NCBI GenBank assembly: GCA_038884455.1
Contig: JAWABU010000020.1
Span: 1-32,114 of the forward strand
DNA from: Candidatus Thermoplasmatota archaeon
GTDB taxonomy: Archaea; Thermoplasmatota; E2; DHVEG-1
DNA length: 32,114 nt
Direction of reading: 5' to 3'
The notes under the pieces were generated by a model. That model searched no databases. It was not told where the DNA came from and was given only the letters and a program-made list of their open reading frames with translations. Below, piece by piece: positions 21,939 through 29,201 of the stretch. The translations under genes and the position numbers were made by a program. Within the stretch, counting starts at the first letter, position 1. Each line of letters opens with the position of its first letter.

Positions 21939-23015
21939 TTACGAGAGATATTGGGAAAATAGGTAGATAAGAAGTACGACAATGGGTACGCATACGATTG
22001 TCGTCCAGGTTACAACGTGTGCAGTTGTTTTTTTATCTATGCCGTAGGGTACAAGAAACATATTTGTACTCGTCACCGGAAGAAATGAATTGATGAGAAT
22101 CACAGAAAGCCATGCTCCAGAGATGATGTTCAAGATATACAGCGGGACAAAGATACATGCGATGATGCATGGTGTGATGACAACGGTTAAAAGAAATATC
22201 TTTCGAACCCAAATCATGTGCTCCCCGGAATCTGTGCTCTGGATTTTACCGAGTAATTTTTTTAGTTGATTGCGGGTGAGTTCAGAGGGATGAATCCCTG
22301 CTCCAACATAGTAGAGAGCTGCAGGTATTGTAATTGCAGTATACAACTGAAGATAGAGTCCTGCATCGCCTAAATTTTTTGTTGTAAGTCCTGTTGTTTG
22401 GTGGAGGAGTATTGCTAGGACGACAAAGCTCAGAAGATACCAGGGGTAGAGTTTCAGAAACCAGGGCAACGCTTTAATCGTTTTTAACTGCTGTTGTTGT
22501 TGATCCTGATGATGTTCACGTTTGTACCAGTTCGATAAGATATACGGGATAACTGCAAATAAGCCAATACCAACGAGTGCCATGTTAATTGCTGCTGGAA
22601 CACTCCATTCGGAGATAGCAAGCATCGCTCCACCGATAAATGCTGAGCTTCGACCTTGATTGGTAAGCACGGTTTTTAAAAAAAGAGTTCGTGATGGCTC
22701 GTTAAGTTTTAATCGAGATGCAGTATATCGCGCATAGAGAAACGCAAGAACATACATAAAAATAAGAATACCTGCAACGATCCCAGTAAATGCGAGTTGT
22801 TGTGTTGTAAAAGGTGTGTTTAAAAAAATTCGAAACAGCAATATAGGAACGAAAAAATACAATAAAATGAGACCTACTTTTTTCATAATTGCGTCGATTC
22901 TTTCACGTGACGATATTTTTGCAAAAAGGATTGTTAGGAGAAAACCAATGAGAATCCATGGTAAGGTCCACAGCCCGGTTATTTTGTCGAGTACAGCTAC
23001 AATAATTTCCTGCAT
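21939..23015 (-). CDS. AEC-family (auxin efflux carrier/malate permease type) transporter
   Basis: A 358-residue membrane protein with about ten hydrophobic segments in two halves separated by a hydrophilic loop rich in H, D and Q (REHHQDQQQQQLK, about 177-189). The last segments (LSVILINSFLPVTSTNMFLVPYGIDKKTTAHVVTWTTIVCVP) match the conserved end of the PF03547 membrane transport family, which moves organic anions across the cytoplasmic membrane. The substrate is unknown. It follows the arylacetate-CoA-ligase-type gene by 41 bases on the same strand, so the two may act on the same aromatic or organic acid. Confidence 0.82.
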   Translation of the reverse strand: MQEIIVAVLDKITGLWTLPWILIGFLLTILFAKISSRERIDAIMKKVGLILLYFFVPILLFRIFLNTPFTTQQLAFTGIVAGILIFMYVLAFLYARYTASRLKLNEPSRTLFLKTVLTNQGRSSAFIGGAMLAISEWSVPAAINMALVGIGLFAVIPYILSNWYKREHHQDQQQQQLKTIKALPWFLKLYPWYLLSFVVLAILLHQTTGLTTKNLGDAGLYLQLYTAITIPAALYYVGAGIHPSELTRNQLKKLLGKIQSTDSGEHMIWVRKIFLLTVVITPCIIACIFVPLYILNIISGAWLSVILINSFLPVTSTNMFLVPYGIDKKTTAHVVTWTTIVCVPIVVLLIYLFSQYLS

Positions 23016-23056
23016 AGTTTTTTCATCATCCTTTTTATGCCCAAAATGTTCTCTTT

Positions 23057-24352
23057 TTACACTCTTTCAATGACTCGTTTTGCTTTTCCGGTACTTCGAG
23101 GAATTGTTTTTGGTGCGATAGTCTTTACAGGAACATGGAGATTTAAAATTCTATAAATCTCCTGCTCAGCTTTCTTTTCTAAATCATCAAGATGCCCTTC
23201 ACGATATCGTTCTTCAGTTGGTTCAATTTCAACGCTCAATGAATAGATATCGCCAGTTCGTGTCTTAACGATTTGATAATTATCACTCACTCCCGGAACC
23301 TGCATGAGTGCTGCTTCGATTTGTGAAGGAAAGACAATAACTCCTTTGATTTTCATCATGTCATCACTTCGCCCTTTGATTCGAGATTGTATCGGTAACG
23401 TCCGACCACAGTCGCATTCTTCTTCAGTAATTAACGCAAGGTCGCGTGTTCGAAATCGTAGTGCTGGAAATGCTTCTTTGGTTAATGTGGTAAAGACAAG
23501 TTCTCCTTCTTCATTTAAATCAAGTGTCTCACCAGTATTTGGATCAATAATCTCCGGGAGAAAATGATCAGCATTAATGTGCAGTTTTTTACAGGAACAT
23601 TCGGAGACAACACCAGGACCGATAAGTTCCGTTAAGCCATAGTGTTCATGAGCTGTAATATTCCATCTTTTTTCGATGTTTTTCCGCATTTCATCACTCC
23701 ATGCTTCAGCGCCAAAAAGACCCAGTCGAAGTTTAAAATCTGTTGCAGGATCAAGACCTTTTTCACTTGCAACTTCAGCGATATGAAGCGAGTACGATGG
23801 TGTACATGCAAGTGCTGTTGAGCCGAAATCCCGCATAACATCAATTTGCCGTTCGGTGTTTCCTGAACTAATGGTAATAACCATAGCTCCAATCTTTTGT
23901 GCACCTTTTTCAAAACCATGCGCACCTGTAAATAAACCATATCCATAGGCATTTTGCATAACATCCTTTTTTCGTAGCCCATTTGCATAGAGTGAACGCG
24001 CCATAACTTCAGCCCAAAGTTCAACATCATTCCTTGTATAGGGTCCTACAACTGGTTTTCCTGTTGTACCTGACGAGGCATGCACTTCAATGATATCATC
24101 AAGCGGTGTACAGACAAGACCAAATGGATAATAATTACGAAGATCTTGTTTTGTAAGAAATGGTATTTTTTCGATGTCTTGGAGCGTTTTAATATCAGAG
24201 GGTTTGACTTTGTGTTCATCGAATTTCTTTTTATAATAGATGTTTGTCGTATACACTCTTTTTACCAACGTTTTTAATCGTTGTAGTTGAAGTTGGTGCA
24301 GATCTTTGCTTGAGATTGCTTCGTTTTTTGGATCCCACATTGGCTCAGCCAT
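23057..24352 (-). CDS. paaK: Phenylacetate-CoA ligase family enzyme (PaaK-like)
   Basis: A 431-residue adenylate-forming enzyme that activates an aryl acid to its CoA thioester. The AMP/phosphate loop is HASSGTTGKPVVGPYT. ACTPSYSLHIAE, EHYGLTELIGPGVVSEC and LRFRTRDLALIT are family motifs, and GRSDDMMKIKGVIVFPSQIE is the hinge and C-terminal domain; the catalytic lysine region is near the end (RSTGKAKRVIE). A CxC-containing segment (EECDCGRTLP) and CSCKKLHINAD are typical of PaaK. In archaea such enzymes usually serve aryl- or indole-acetate from amino-acid fermentation; exact substrate unknown. CCGGAGGAT lies 7 bases before ATG 24352. Upstream gene of the pair with the AEC permease. Confidence 0.93.
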   Translation of the reverse strand: MAEPMWDPKNEAISSKDLHQLQLQRLKTLVKRVYTTNIYYKKKFDEHKVKPSDIKTLQDIEKIPFLTKQDLRNYYPFGLVCTPLDDIIEVHASSGTTGKPVVGPYTRNDVELWAEVMARSLYANGLRKKDVMQNAYGYGLFTGAHGFEKGAQKIGAMVITISSGNTERQIDVMRDFGSTALACTPSYSLHIAEVASEKGLDPATDFKLRLGLFGAEAWSDEMRKNIEKRWNITAHEHYGLTELIGPGVVSECSCKKLHINADHFLPEIIDPNTGETLDLNEEGELVFTTLTKEAFPALRFRTRDLALITEEECDCGRTLPIQSRIKGRSDDMMKIKGVIVFPSQIEAALMQVPGVSDNYQIVKTRTGDIYSLSVEIEPTEERYREGHLDDLEKKAEQEIYRILNLHVPVKTIAPKTIPRSTGKAKRVIERV

Positions 24353-24397
24353 ACGTTTCTATCCTCCGGAAGAGTTAAGCATGAATATTATCATCAC

Positions 24398-24432
24398 ATA
24401 TAATAGTTATGAAAAAGCATGATTTTTTAAAC
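24398..24432. promoter_or_regulatory. Divergent promoters between paaK and the saccharopine-dehydrogenase-like gene
   Basis: CTATTATATGTG on the minus strand (about 24398-24409) fits a paaK TATA box. TTTTTTAAAC on the plus strand (about 24423-24432) fits a promoter for the gene at 24482. Confidence 0.35.
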
Positions 24433-24481
24433 AGAAAAGAATATCTCCCTAAAAAAGTAAGGTCAAGAAAAGGCGATATCT

Positions 24482-25627
24482 ATGAACGTAGTCGTGTGCG
24501 GCGCTGGTATGATGGGACGTGCAATTGCGTACGATCTCATTCACAAAACGTCCTGCAAATCACTTACTCTTGTCGATATTGATAGGAAAAATCTTTCAAC
24601 AGCTCAAAAATTTTTTTCCCACACTGACGTTCACTGTCAGAAAGTTGACGTTTCTGATGTATCAAAGATGAAAAACATATTTAAGAAAGCAGATATCGCT
24701 ATCTCCGCAGTTCCGTATTATCTCAATTATCGGTTGACAAAACTTGCATTACAAACACGATGTCACTTTGTTGATCTTGGCGGTAATAACGATGTTGTCA
24801 TGAAACAGAGAACGCTGAATGACCAAGCCAAAAAACAAGATGTAACTGTTATTCCTGATTGTGGTCTCGCTCCAGGATTAGTATCGATAATTACCCGTGA
24901 CATCGTAGATGAACTAGATCGTGTTGACCGGGTTCATCTCAGGGTCGGTGGTCTTCCTGTTTCGCCCCAACCTCCTTTGAACTACCAGATTGTATTTTCA
25001 CCGTATGGACTCATTAATGAATATTATGAAGATGCATTAATTCTAGATCATGGGGTTATTAGAAAAAAACCATCACTTTCTGAACTTGAAAATATCATGT
25101 TTCCAGCACCTTTTGGAAAGATGGAAGCCTTTCTGACGAGTGGAGGATGTTCAACACTCCCCTATACCTTTCAGGATAGAATTGGATATCTCGACTATAA
25201 AACAATCCGGTATCCTGGTCATTGTGAACAGATGCAAACGCTTTTTCACCTTGGATTTGCTGATCCGAAAAAACAAAAAATCGCAGGATGTATGATCGCA
25301 CCACGAGAAGTTCTCGTAACACTCCTGCAACAACATGTCCCGACACAGGGCAAAGACGTCGTACTGCTCTACGTCTTAGGAAACGGAGAAAAACAAGGAA
25401 AAAACATAACGATGACGTATACAATGATTGATTACGCTGATGAGACTACAGAATTTAGTGCCATGATGCGGACCACTGGTTTTCCTGCCGCAATAACCGC
25501 TCAGATGATCATGGAAGGAATGATCTCTGAACGTGGGGTTTTTTGTTCAGAAGAAAACATTCCGTCAAAACCATTTTTTTCGCTCCTTGCAGAACGCGGA
25601 CTACATCTTGAAAAAAAACTGATATAG
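24482..25627 (+). CDS. Saccharopine dehydrogenase family oxidoreductase
   Basis: A 381-residue NAD(P)-dependent enzyme. The Rossmann motif MNVVVCGAGMMGRAIAYDLI (1-20) is followed by the family's ADIAISAVPYYLNYRLTKLALQTRCHFVDLGGNN and VTVIPDCGLAPGLVSIITRDIVDELD. It resembles saccharopine dehydrogenase / lysine 6-dehydrogenase-type proteins of archaea and bacteria, acting on a basic amino acid or its imine; substrate not certain. The C-terminal part (VLYVLGNGEKQGKNITMTYTMIDYADETT) is the usual catalytic domain. It sits next to Taw3, which starts 1 base after its stop and so is probably co-translated, although their functions seem unrelated. Confidence 0.85.
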   Translation: MNVVVCGAGMMGRAIAYDLIHKTSCKSLTLVDIDRKNLSTAQKFFSHTDVHCQKVDVSDVSKMKNIFKKADIAISAVPYYLNYRLTKLALQTRCHFVDLGGNNDVVMKQRTLNDQAKKQDVTVIPDCGLAPGLVSIITRDIVDELDRVDRVHLRVGGLPVSPQPPLNYQIVFSPYGLINEYYEDALILDHGVIRKKPSLSELENIMFPAPFGKMEAFLTSGGCSTLPYTFQDRIGYLDYKTIRYPGHCEQMQTLFHLGFADPKKQKIAGCMIAPREVLVTLLQQHVPTQGKDVVLLYVLGNGEKQGKNITMTYTMIDYADETTEFSAMMRTTGFPAAITAQMIMEGMISERGVFCSEENIPSKPFFSLLAERGLHLEKKLI

Positions 25628-25628
25628 G

Positions 25629-26222
25629 ATGACTTTCATCATGAATGCAGGGAAAATATTTTTAGCAGGAAAAGAAAAAGCAGTACAAGATCTTGCTAAA
25701 GCAACAGATGCTTGCGAAGTTGACGACGAAATTCTTTCACTAGTAACATTAATTAATCAATCTGATTCATACTACACGTCGAGTAGTTGTGCTGGTCGAA
25801 TACTAATAATTGAACTCCCAAAACTTGGTGATAAACGAAACGCTGTTTTTCTTGGACGATGGCATCACCCTATAACCACTGATGAAATAAAAAATGCATT
25901 GAAAAATCAACAGAGGGCAATGGTATGGCTTCTTGCCCAAGCACCGATCATTCATGTCACTTGTCGTTCTCTAGAAACCGCAGAAAAACTTGTGAAATGC
26001 GCAAATAGTTGCGGTTTTAAAAATTCCTCAATTCGAAGTGTTTCGAAAAGAATCGTTGTTGAACTAGCAAGTACTGAACGATTAGACACCCCACTTTGTT
26101 ATCAGGGAAATATTTTATATTCAGAAGAACAACTTGAGCTAGTAGTTGAAATTGCAAATCAAATTATTTATCGAGCTAGAGAGAAGATTAATCGCTTGGA
26201 AAAAAAAATACGAGATTTATAA
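25629..26222 (+). CDS. taw3: tRNA(Phe) wyosine-derivative methyltransferase Taw3
   Basis: A 197-residue archaeal TYW3 homologue. In the wybutosine pathway it methylates the N4 position of the tricyclic base at position 37 of tRNA-Phe using SAM. Diagnostic segments are VDDEILSLVTLINQSDSYYTSSSCAGRI, FLGRWHHPI, HVTCRSLETAEKLVKCANSCGFKNSSIRSV and VVELASTERLDTPL. ATG 25641 (codon 5) is an alternative start. A charged C-terminal helix (IIYRAREKINRLEKKIRDL) ends the protein. Confidence 0.93.
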   Translation: MTFIMNAGKIFLAGKEKAVQDLAKATDACEVDDEILSLVTLINQSDSYYTSSSCAGRILIIELPKLGDKRNAVFLGRWHHPITTDEIKNALKNQQRAMVWLLAQAPIIHVTCRSLETAEKLVKCANSCGFKNSSIRSVSKRIVVELASTERLDTPLCYQGNILYSEEQLELVVEIANQIIYRAREKINRLEKKIRDL

Positions 26223-26263
26223 TAAAATCATTTTTATTGGAAACAGTAAAAAACGACAAAAAA

Positions 26264-26272
26264 TTTATATAT
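26264..26272 (+). promoter_or_regulatory. TATA promoter of the small secreted protein gene
   Basis: TTTATATAT preceded by an A-run gives an expected start near 26290, 15 bases before ATG 26307. This favours ATG 26307 over the TTG at 26292. Confidence 0.55.
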
Positions 26273-26306
26273 TAATGAAGATATTCGAACTTTGGGGAAA
26301 AAACTT

Positions 26307-26657
26307 ATGAAGGTTTCAAGAAGAAAGATTATAGGCATGTTTATGTGTATGCTGATGCTAGCCACAATACCGATGGTTGCAGCTGTTGAAATAAAAACAA
26401 CAACTCCTCCTGAAGAGGGAACAACTGATATTGGATCAACGTTTATCAGAGGTATTATAACTAGACCGCGACTTGTAAACGGTGGACATCATATCCAGTT
26501 TAGAGCAATTTATGTCCATTATCGAACCAGAAGTATCGGCGAAACACAATATGGTACCCTCCGATTGTTCCAGAAATTAGTTTTAAACAACGATTTTATT
26601 GGTTTTGTCGGCAAACACTATGTATTTGCCAGATTTGATGGAAAACTAGATGTTTAA
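26307..26657 (+). CDS. Small secreted protein with Sec signal peptide
   Basis: 116 residues from ATG 26307. KVSRRK is followed by a hydrophobic stretch IIGMFMCMLMLATIPMVAA and a likely cleavage before VEIK. The mature part is about 90 residues, predicted beta-rich, with polar TTTPPEEGTTDIGS then FIRGIITRPRLVNGGHHIQF, RAIYVHYRTRSIGETQYG and a final NDFIGFVGKHYVFARFDGKLD. It has no cysteine outside the signal region. I think similar small exported proteins occur as paralogous families in Thermoplasmatota-like genomes, from memory only. Its strong promoter and hairpin terminator make it a single-gene unit. Function unknown. Confidence 0.82.
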   Translation: MKVSRRKIIGMFMCMLMLATIPMVAAVEIKTTTPPEEGTTDIGSTFIRGIITRPRLVNGGHHIQFRAIYVHYRTRSIGETQYGTLRLFQKLVLNNDFIGFVGKHYVFARFDGKLDV

Positions 26658-26662
26658 ACATT

Positions 26663-26690
26663 AAAAAGTGCAAACAAGCACTTTTTTCTT
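26663..26690 (+). terminator. Hairpin-T-run terminator after the secreted protein gene
   Basis: AAAAAGTGC (26663-26671), loop AAACAA, and GCACTTTTT (26678-26686) form a perfect 9-bp stem that runs into TTTTTTCTTC. It is textbook intrinsic-terminator geometry, 5 bases after the stop codon. Confidence 0.7.
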
Positions 26691-26871
26691 CTCATTTTTC
26701 TTTTTTGAACAATCTTCCATGATTTTGTTTGACCATGCCTTGGATCGGCGGACAAAATATCTTCTGTCACTCCTTTTTCTTCCTAAATTGTGAGTTGAGA
26801 AAGGGTTTATGCTGTTTACAACATCTGGCAATCCAATAAGCTCATGGAGAAGAGTTTTTTGTTTATTATGA
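26691..26871 (-). other. Gap of 180 bases with a possible decayed coding remnant
   Basis: No clear gene. On the minus strand one frame stays open from about 26891 to the terminator at 26661 and reads LPDVVNSINPFSTHNLGRKR and RRYFVRRSKAWSNKI, which look protein-like (basic, with ordered aromatic residues). There is no ribosome binding site, and the start lies inside the neighbouring dehydrogenase gene, so it is at best a fragment, possibly of a transposase. Confidence 0.25.
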
Positions 26872-27990
26872 TTATTGTATTTTATCAGCAATTGCTTGAG
26901 CTACTTCCAGAGTAGTATTCTTCCCACCCATATCATAGGTTCGATATTTTCCTTCTAGAATAACATCAGCAACTGCTTGCTCAACTTTCTTGGCATGTTT
27001 TTTTTCACCAAGCCACTCAAGCATTAATTTCACCGATAGAATCATAGCAATTGGATTTACCTTATACTGTCCAGCATATTTTGGTGCAGAACCATGGGTA
27101 GGTTCAAACACTGCATACTCATCTCCGATGTTGCCACTTGAAGCAAAACCAAGTCCTCCAACAAGCTGTGCTGCAAGGTCAGAGATAATATCTCCAAACA
27201 TATTTGATGCAACCAATACATCGTAGTCATGTGGATTTTTGATAAGCCACATACAGATTGCGTCAATGTTAGCCTCTTTAAATTCAATCGAAGGATACTC
27301 TTGTGCGATTTTCCGAGCTTCCTCAAGAATCAAACCACTTGTCTGTCGTAAAACATTAGGTTTTTCTACAAGAGTAACCGACTTTCGTTTGTTTTTCTGT
27401 GCATATTCAAAAGCCTGACGGACAATATTCTGTGATGCTTTTTTTGTATTAATTCTACAGGAGATCGCAATATCTTCAAGCGGGATATGTTCAAACTTTT
27501 TCATATTTTTGTTGATCATTAATGCATCAAAAACAGATTTTGGAACCGGCCGAAATTCAACGCCTGCATAAAGATCCTCGGTGTTTTCACGAAAAACGAC
27601 AAGATCAATACCATCTTTATAATTTAAGGGGTTTCCTGCATATGCTTTGCACGGTCGTAGATTTGTATGCAAGTTAAATTCTTGTCGAAGACGAACAATT
27701 GGACTGGTATAGGTCAAACCCTTATTTTGTAACGACGGATGCAACTCCTTTTGTGCATCAGAAGCAGGTTTCGACGTAATAGCACCAAATAAACAACAAT
27801 CGGTTTCTCGTAAAAGTTGTAAGGTTCGATCAGGAAGCGCATTACCTTCTTTTTTCCAGAATTCCCAACCGATGTCACCAAGGAGATATTCAGCATTCAA
27901 ATCTATTGCGTCAAGGACTAACCGGGCTGCGTCTATAACATCTTTTCCAACACCGTCCCCCGGCAGAACTGCGATATGATACTTTGACAT
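26872..27990 (-). CDS. Isocitrate/isopropylmalate dehydrogenase family enzyme
   Basis: A 372-residue beta-decarboxylating dehydrogenase. IAVLPGDGVGKDVIDAA opens the fold. RLRQEFNLHTNLRPCKAY carries the substrate-binding arginines, DLVVFRENTEDLYAGVEF and the lysine in TLVEKPNVLRQT follow, then MFGDIISDLAAQLVGGLGFASSGNIGDEYAVFEPTHGSAPKYAG with the metal-binding aspartates and the adenine loop. The sequence falls among the mixed archaeal IMDH/ICDH enzymes: it may be an NAD-linked isocitrate, isopropylmalate or homoisocitrate dehydrogenase. No leu or other pathway genes are adjacent to decide. A TATA element at 28011-28021, overlapping the mptA stop, gives a practically leaderless message from ATG 27990. 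Confidence 0.9.
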   Translation of the reverse strand: MSKYHIAVLPGDGVGKDVIDAARLVLDAIDLNAEYLLGDIGWEFWKKEGNALPDRTLQLLRETDCCLFGAITSKPASDAQKELHPSLQNKGLTYTSPIVRLRQEFNLHTNLRPCKAYAGNPLNYKDGIDLVVFRENTEDLYAGVEFRPVPKSVFDALMINKNMKKFEHIPLEDIAISCRINTKKASQNIVRQAFEYAQKNKRKSVTLVEKPNVLRQTSGLILEEARKIAQEYPSIEFKEANIDAICMWLIKNPHDYDVLVASNMFGDIISDLAAQLVGGLGFASSGNIGDEYAVFEPTHGSAPKYAGQYKVNPIAMILSVKLMLEWLGEKKHAKKVEQAVADVILEGKYRTYDMGGKNTTLEVAQAIADKIQ

Positions 27991-28010
27991 AAAGGGATAA
28001 ATATTTTGTA

Positions 28011-28021
28011 GTTTTTAAAGG
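28011..28021 (-). promoter_or_regulatory. TATA promoter of the dehydrogenase gene, at the end of mptA
   Basis: CCTTTAAAAAC on the minus strand, directly after the mptA stop, predicts transcription beginning about 3 bases before ATG 27990. The gene can therefore be transcribed independently of mptA. Confidence 0.5.
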
Positions 28022-28903
28022 TTATTTTCGTCTCAGTTCACCAAGAGTTGTTACACGTTCAGCAAACGCATTATGCTTATGAATTGATTCAAAGCTTTCG
28101 CTCCGAGCGATAACGAGAACATCATCAGGAAGATCACCATAGCGTTTGAGAACATAAGACAAAATATCTCGTACAACATCTTCCACAAATTTTGGTCGCT
28201 CATGAGCATAAACAACCAACTCCGCTTCCTCTTTTCTTTTCAAAATGCTATATGTCGGTGAACTAAATGATTGTTCAACAATCTTTATCAAATCATCGGC
28301 ATCAACAGTACCTACATTCTGAGGCACTTGCATAATTAATGTACCAAGATTGCGTTGATTATGAGTTGGCGCAATTTTTTTTGTATTGTTTTTATGAATT
28401 TTTTGTACAACCTCCATGGCACACGGGCATGCCGTCATACCAATAACTTTAACCCCAATAAGTTTCGTGAGTTCACCAGTGTTCCGCACCTGCGCTTCGG
28501 CAACTAGTTTATATGGTTCAGCACCAGTTTTACCATTAGGATACATCACATCAAGGAAATAATCTGCCTCTGCTCGAATTTCAGCATAGGTAGCATAACC
28601 ATGTTTTTCAAGAAGTCGTTGCGCTATGGTTGCACAAAACGTTTCAAGATCAGAAACCGGCTGTTTGATGTTTTGATCAATAATCTCTGCAACGATTTCG
28701 AGATTTCGAGACATATGGCTACCTTTTTGTGTGGCAGGAAGATCAACAAAAAGATCCATGGTTACCGTCAAAGGCAACGTTGTTTTCTTATTTGGTCTCT
28801 GGATATGAACGAGTTTTTTAACGCCAGTAACACCAACTCGAGTAAGTTTAAACTGAGATGTGGTTAATCTGGATTGAACATCAGGTAAATCGACCGGTTG
28901 CAT
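28022..28903 (-). CDS. mptA: GTP cyclohydrolase MptA (type IB/IV family)
   Basis: A 293-residue enzyme of the FolE2/MptA (DUF198) family. In archaea it converts GTP to the cyclic phosphate of dihydroneopterin, the first step of methanopterin-type pterin synthesis. The signatures QPVDLPDVQSRLT, LTRVGVTGVKKLVHI, FVDLPATQKGSHMSRNLE and VIGMTACPCAMEVVQ (metal-binding Cys in ACPC) are all present, ending with HNAFAERVTTLGELRRK. A GTG at 28912 would extend it by three codons, but the AGGTG there looks like the ribosome binding site of ATG 28903. Confidence 0.95.
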   Translation of the reverse strand: MQPVDLPDVQSRLTTSQFKLTRVGVTGVKKLVHIQRPNKKTTLPLTVTMDLFVDLPATQKGSHMSRNLEIVAEIIDQNIKQPVSDLETFCATIAQRLLEKHGYATYAEIRAEADYFLDVMYPNGKTGAEPYKLVAEAQVRNTGELTKLIGVKVIGMTACPCAMEVVQKIHKNNTKKIAPTHNQRNLGTLIMQVPQNVGTVDADDLIKIVEQSFSSPTYSILKRKEEAELVVYAHERPKFVEDVVRDILSYVLKRYGDLPDDVLVIARSESFESIHKHNAFAERVTTLGELRRK

Positions 28904-29017
28904 AGGGAACACCTTTTATGCGTCAATAAAAAAGGTAGTCTAAATAGATTGCTCTGTAACTCAGTTTTTGCCAAAAAGTAAAATAAACCCTTAATTATTG
29001 TGGTGGTGCCATTTTAT

Positions 29018-29091
29018 GCCGCTGTAGCATAGCCTGGTTGCGCGATTCCTTGGTAAGGAATAGGTCGAGGGTTCAAATCCCTCCAGCGGCT
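29018..29091 (+). tRNA. tRNA-Thr(GGU)
   Basis: 74 bases. Acceptor GCCGCTG pairs with CAGCGGC and the discriminator is T, as in many archaeal tRNA-Thr. The D-arm is GCATAGCCTGGTTGCGC, and the anticodon arm ATTCC-TTGGTAA-GGAAT gives anticodon GGT. The T-arm is GAGGG-TTCAAAT-CCCTC. There is no intron and CCA is not encoded. A TATA-like CTTAATTATT (about 28990-29000) lies about 20-25 bases before the 5' end. Confidence 0.96.
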
Positions 29092-29109
29092 TCCGAAACA
29101 TTGGCTCCG

Positions 29110-29152
29110 CTGTTGTATATCCTTGAAACAATAATGTTTGACTCAACAACAG
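29110..29152. repeat. Nested inverted repeat downstream of tRNA-Thr
   Basis: CTGTTGT (29110-29116) pairs with ACAACAG (29146-29152); inside, AAACA (29126-29130) pairs with TGTTT (29135-29139). It lies between tRNA-Thr and the 3' end of the convergent threonine dehydratase gene. It may be a terminator structure or a small RNA; nothing else is seen in this gap. Confidence 0.3.
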
Positions 29153-29201
29153 TATTTAAAGAGAGACTCTTAGGATCTAATAGCAGTAATCTATCATTAA
29201 T

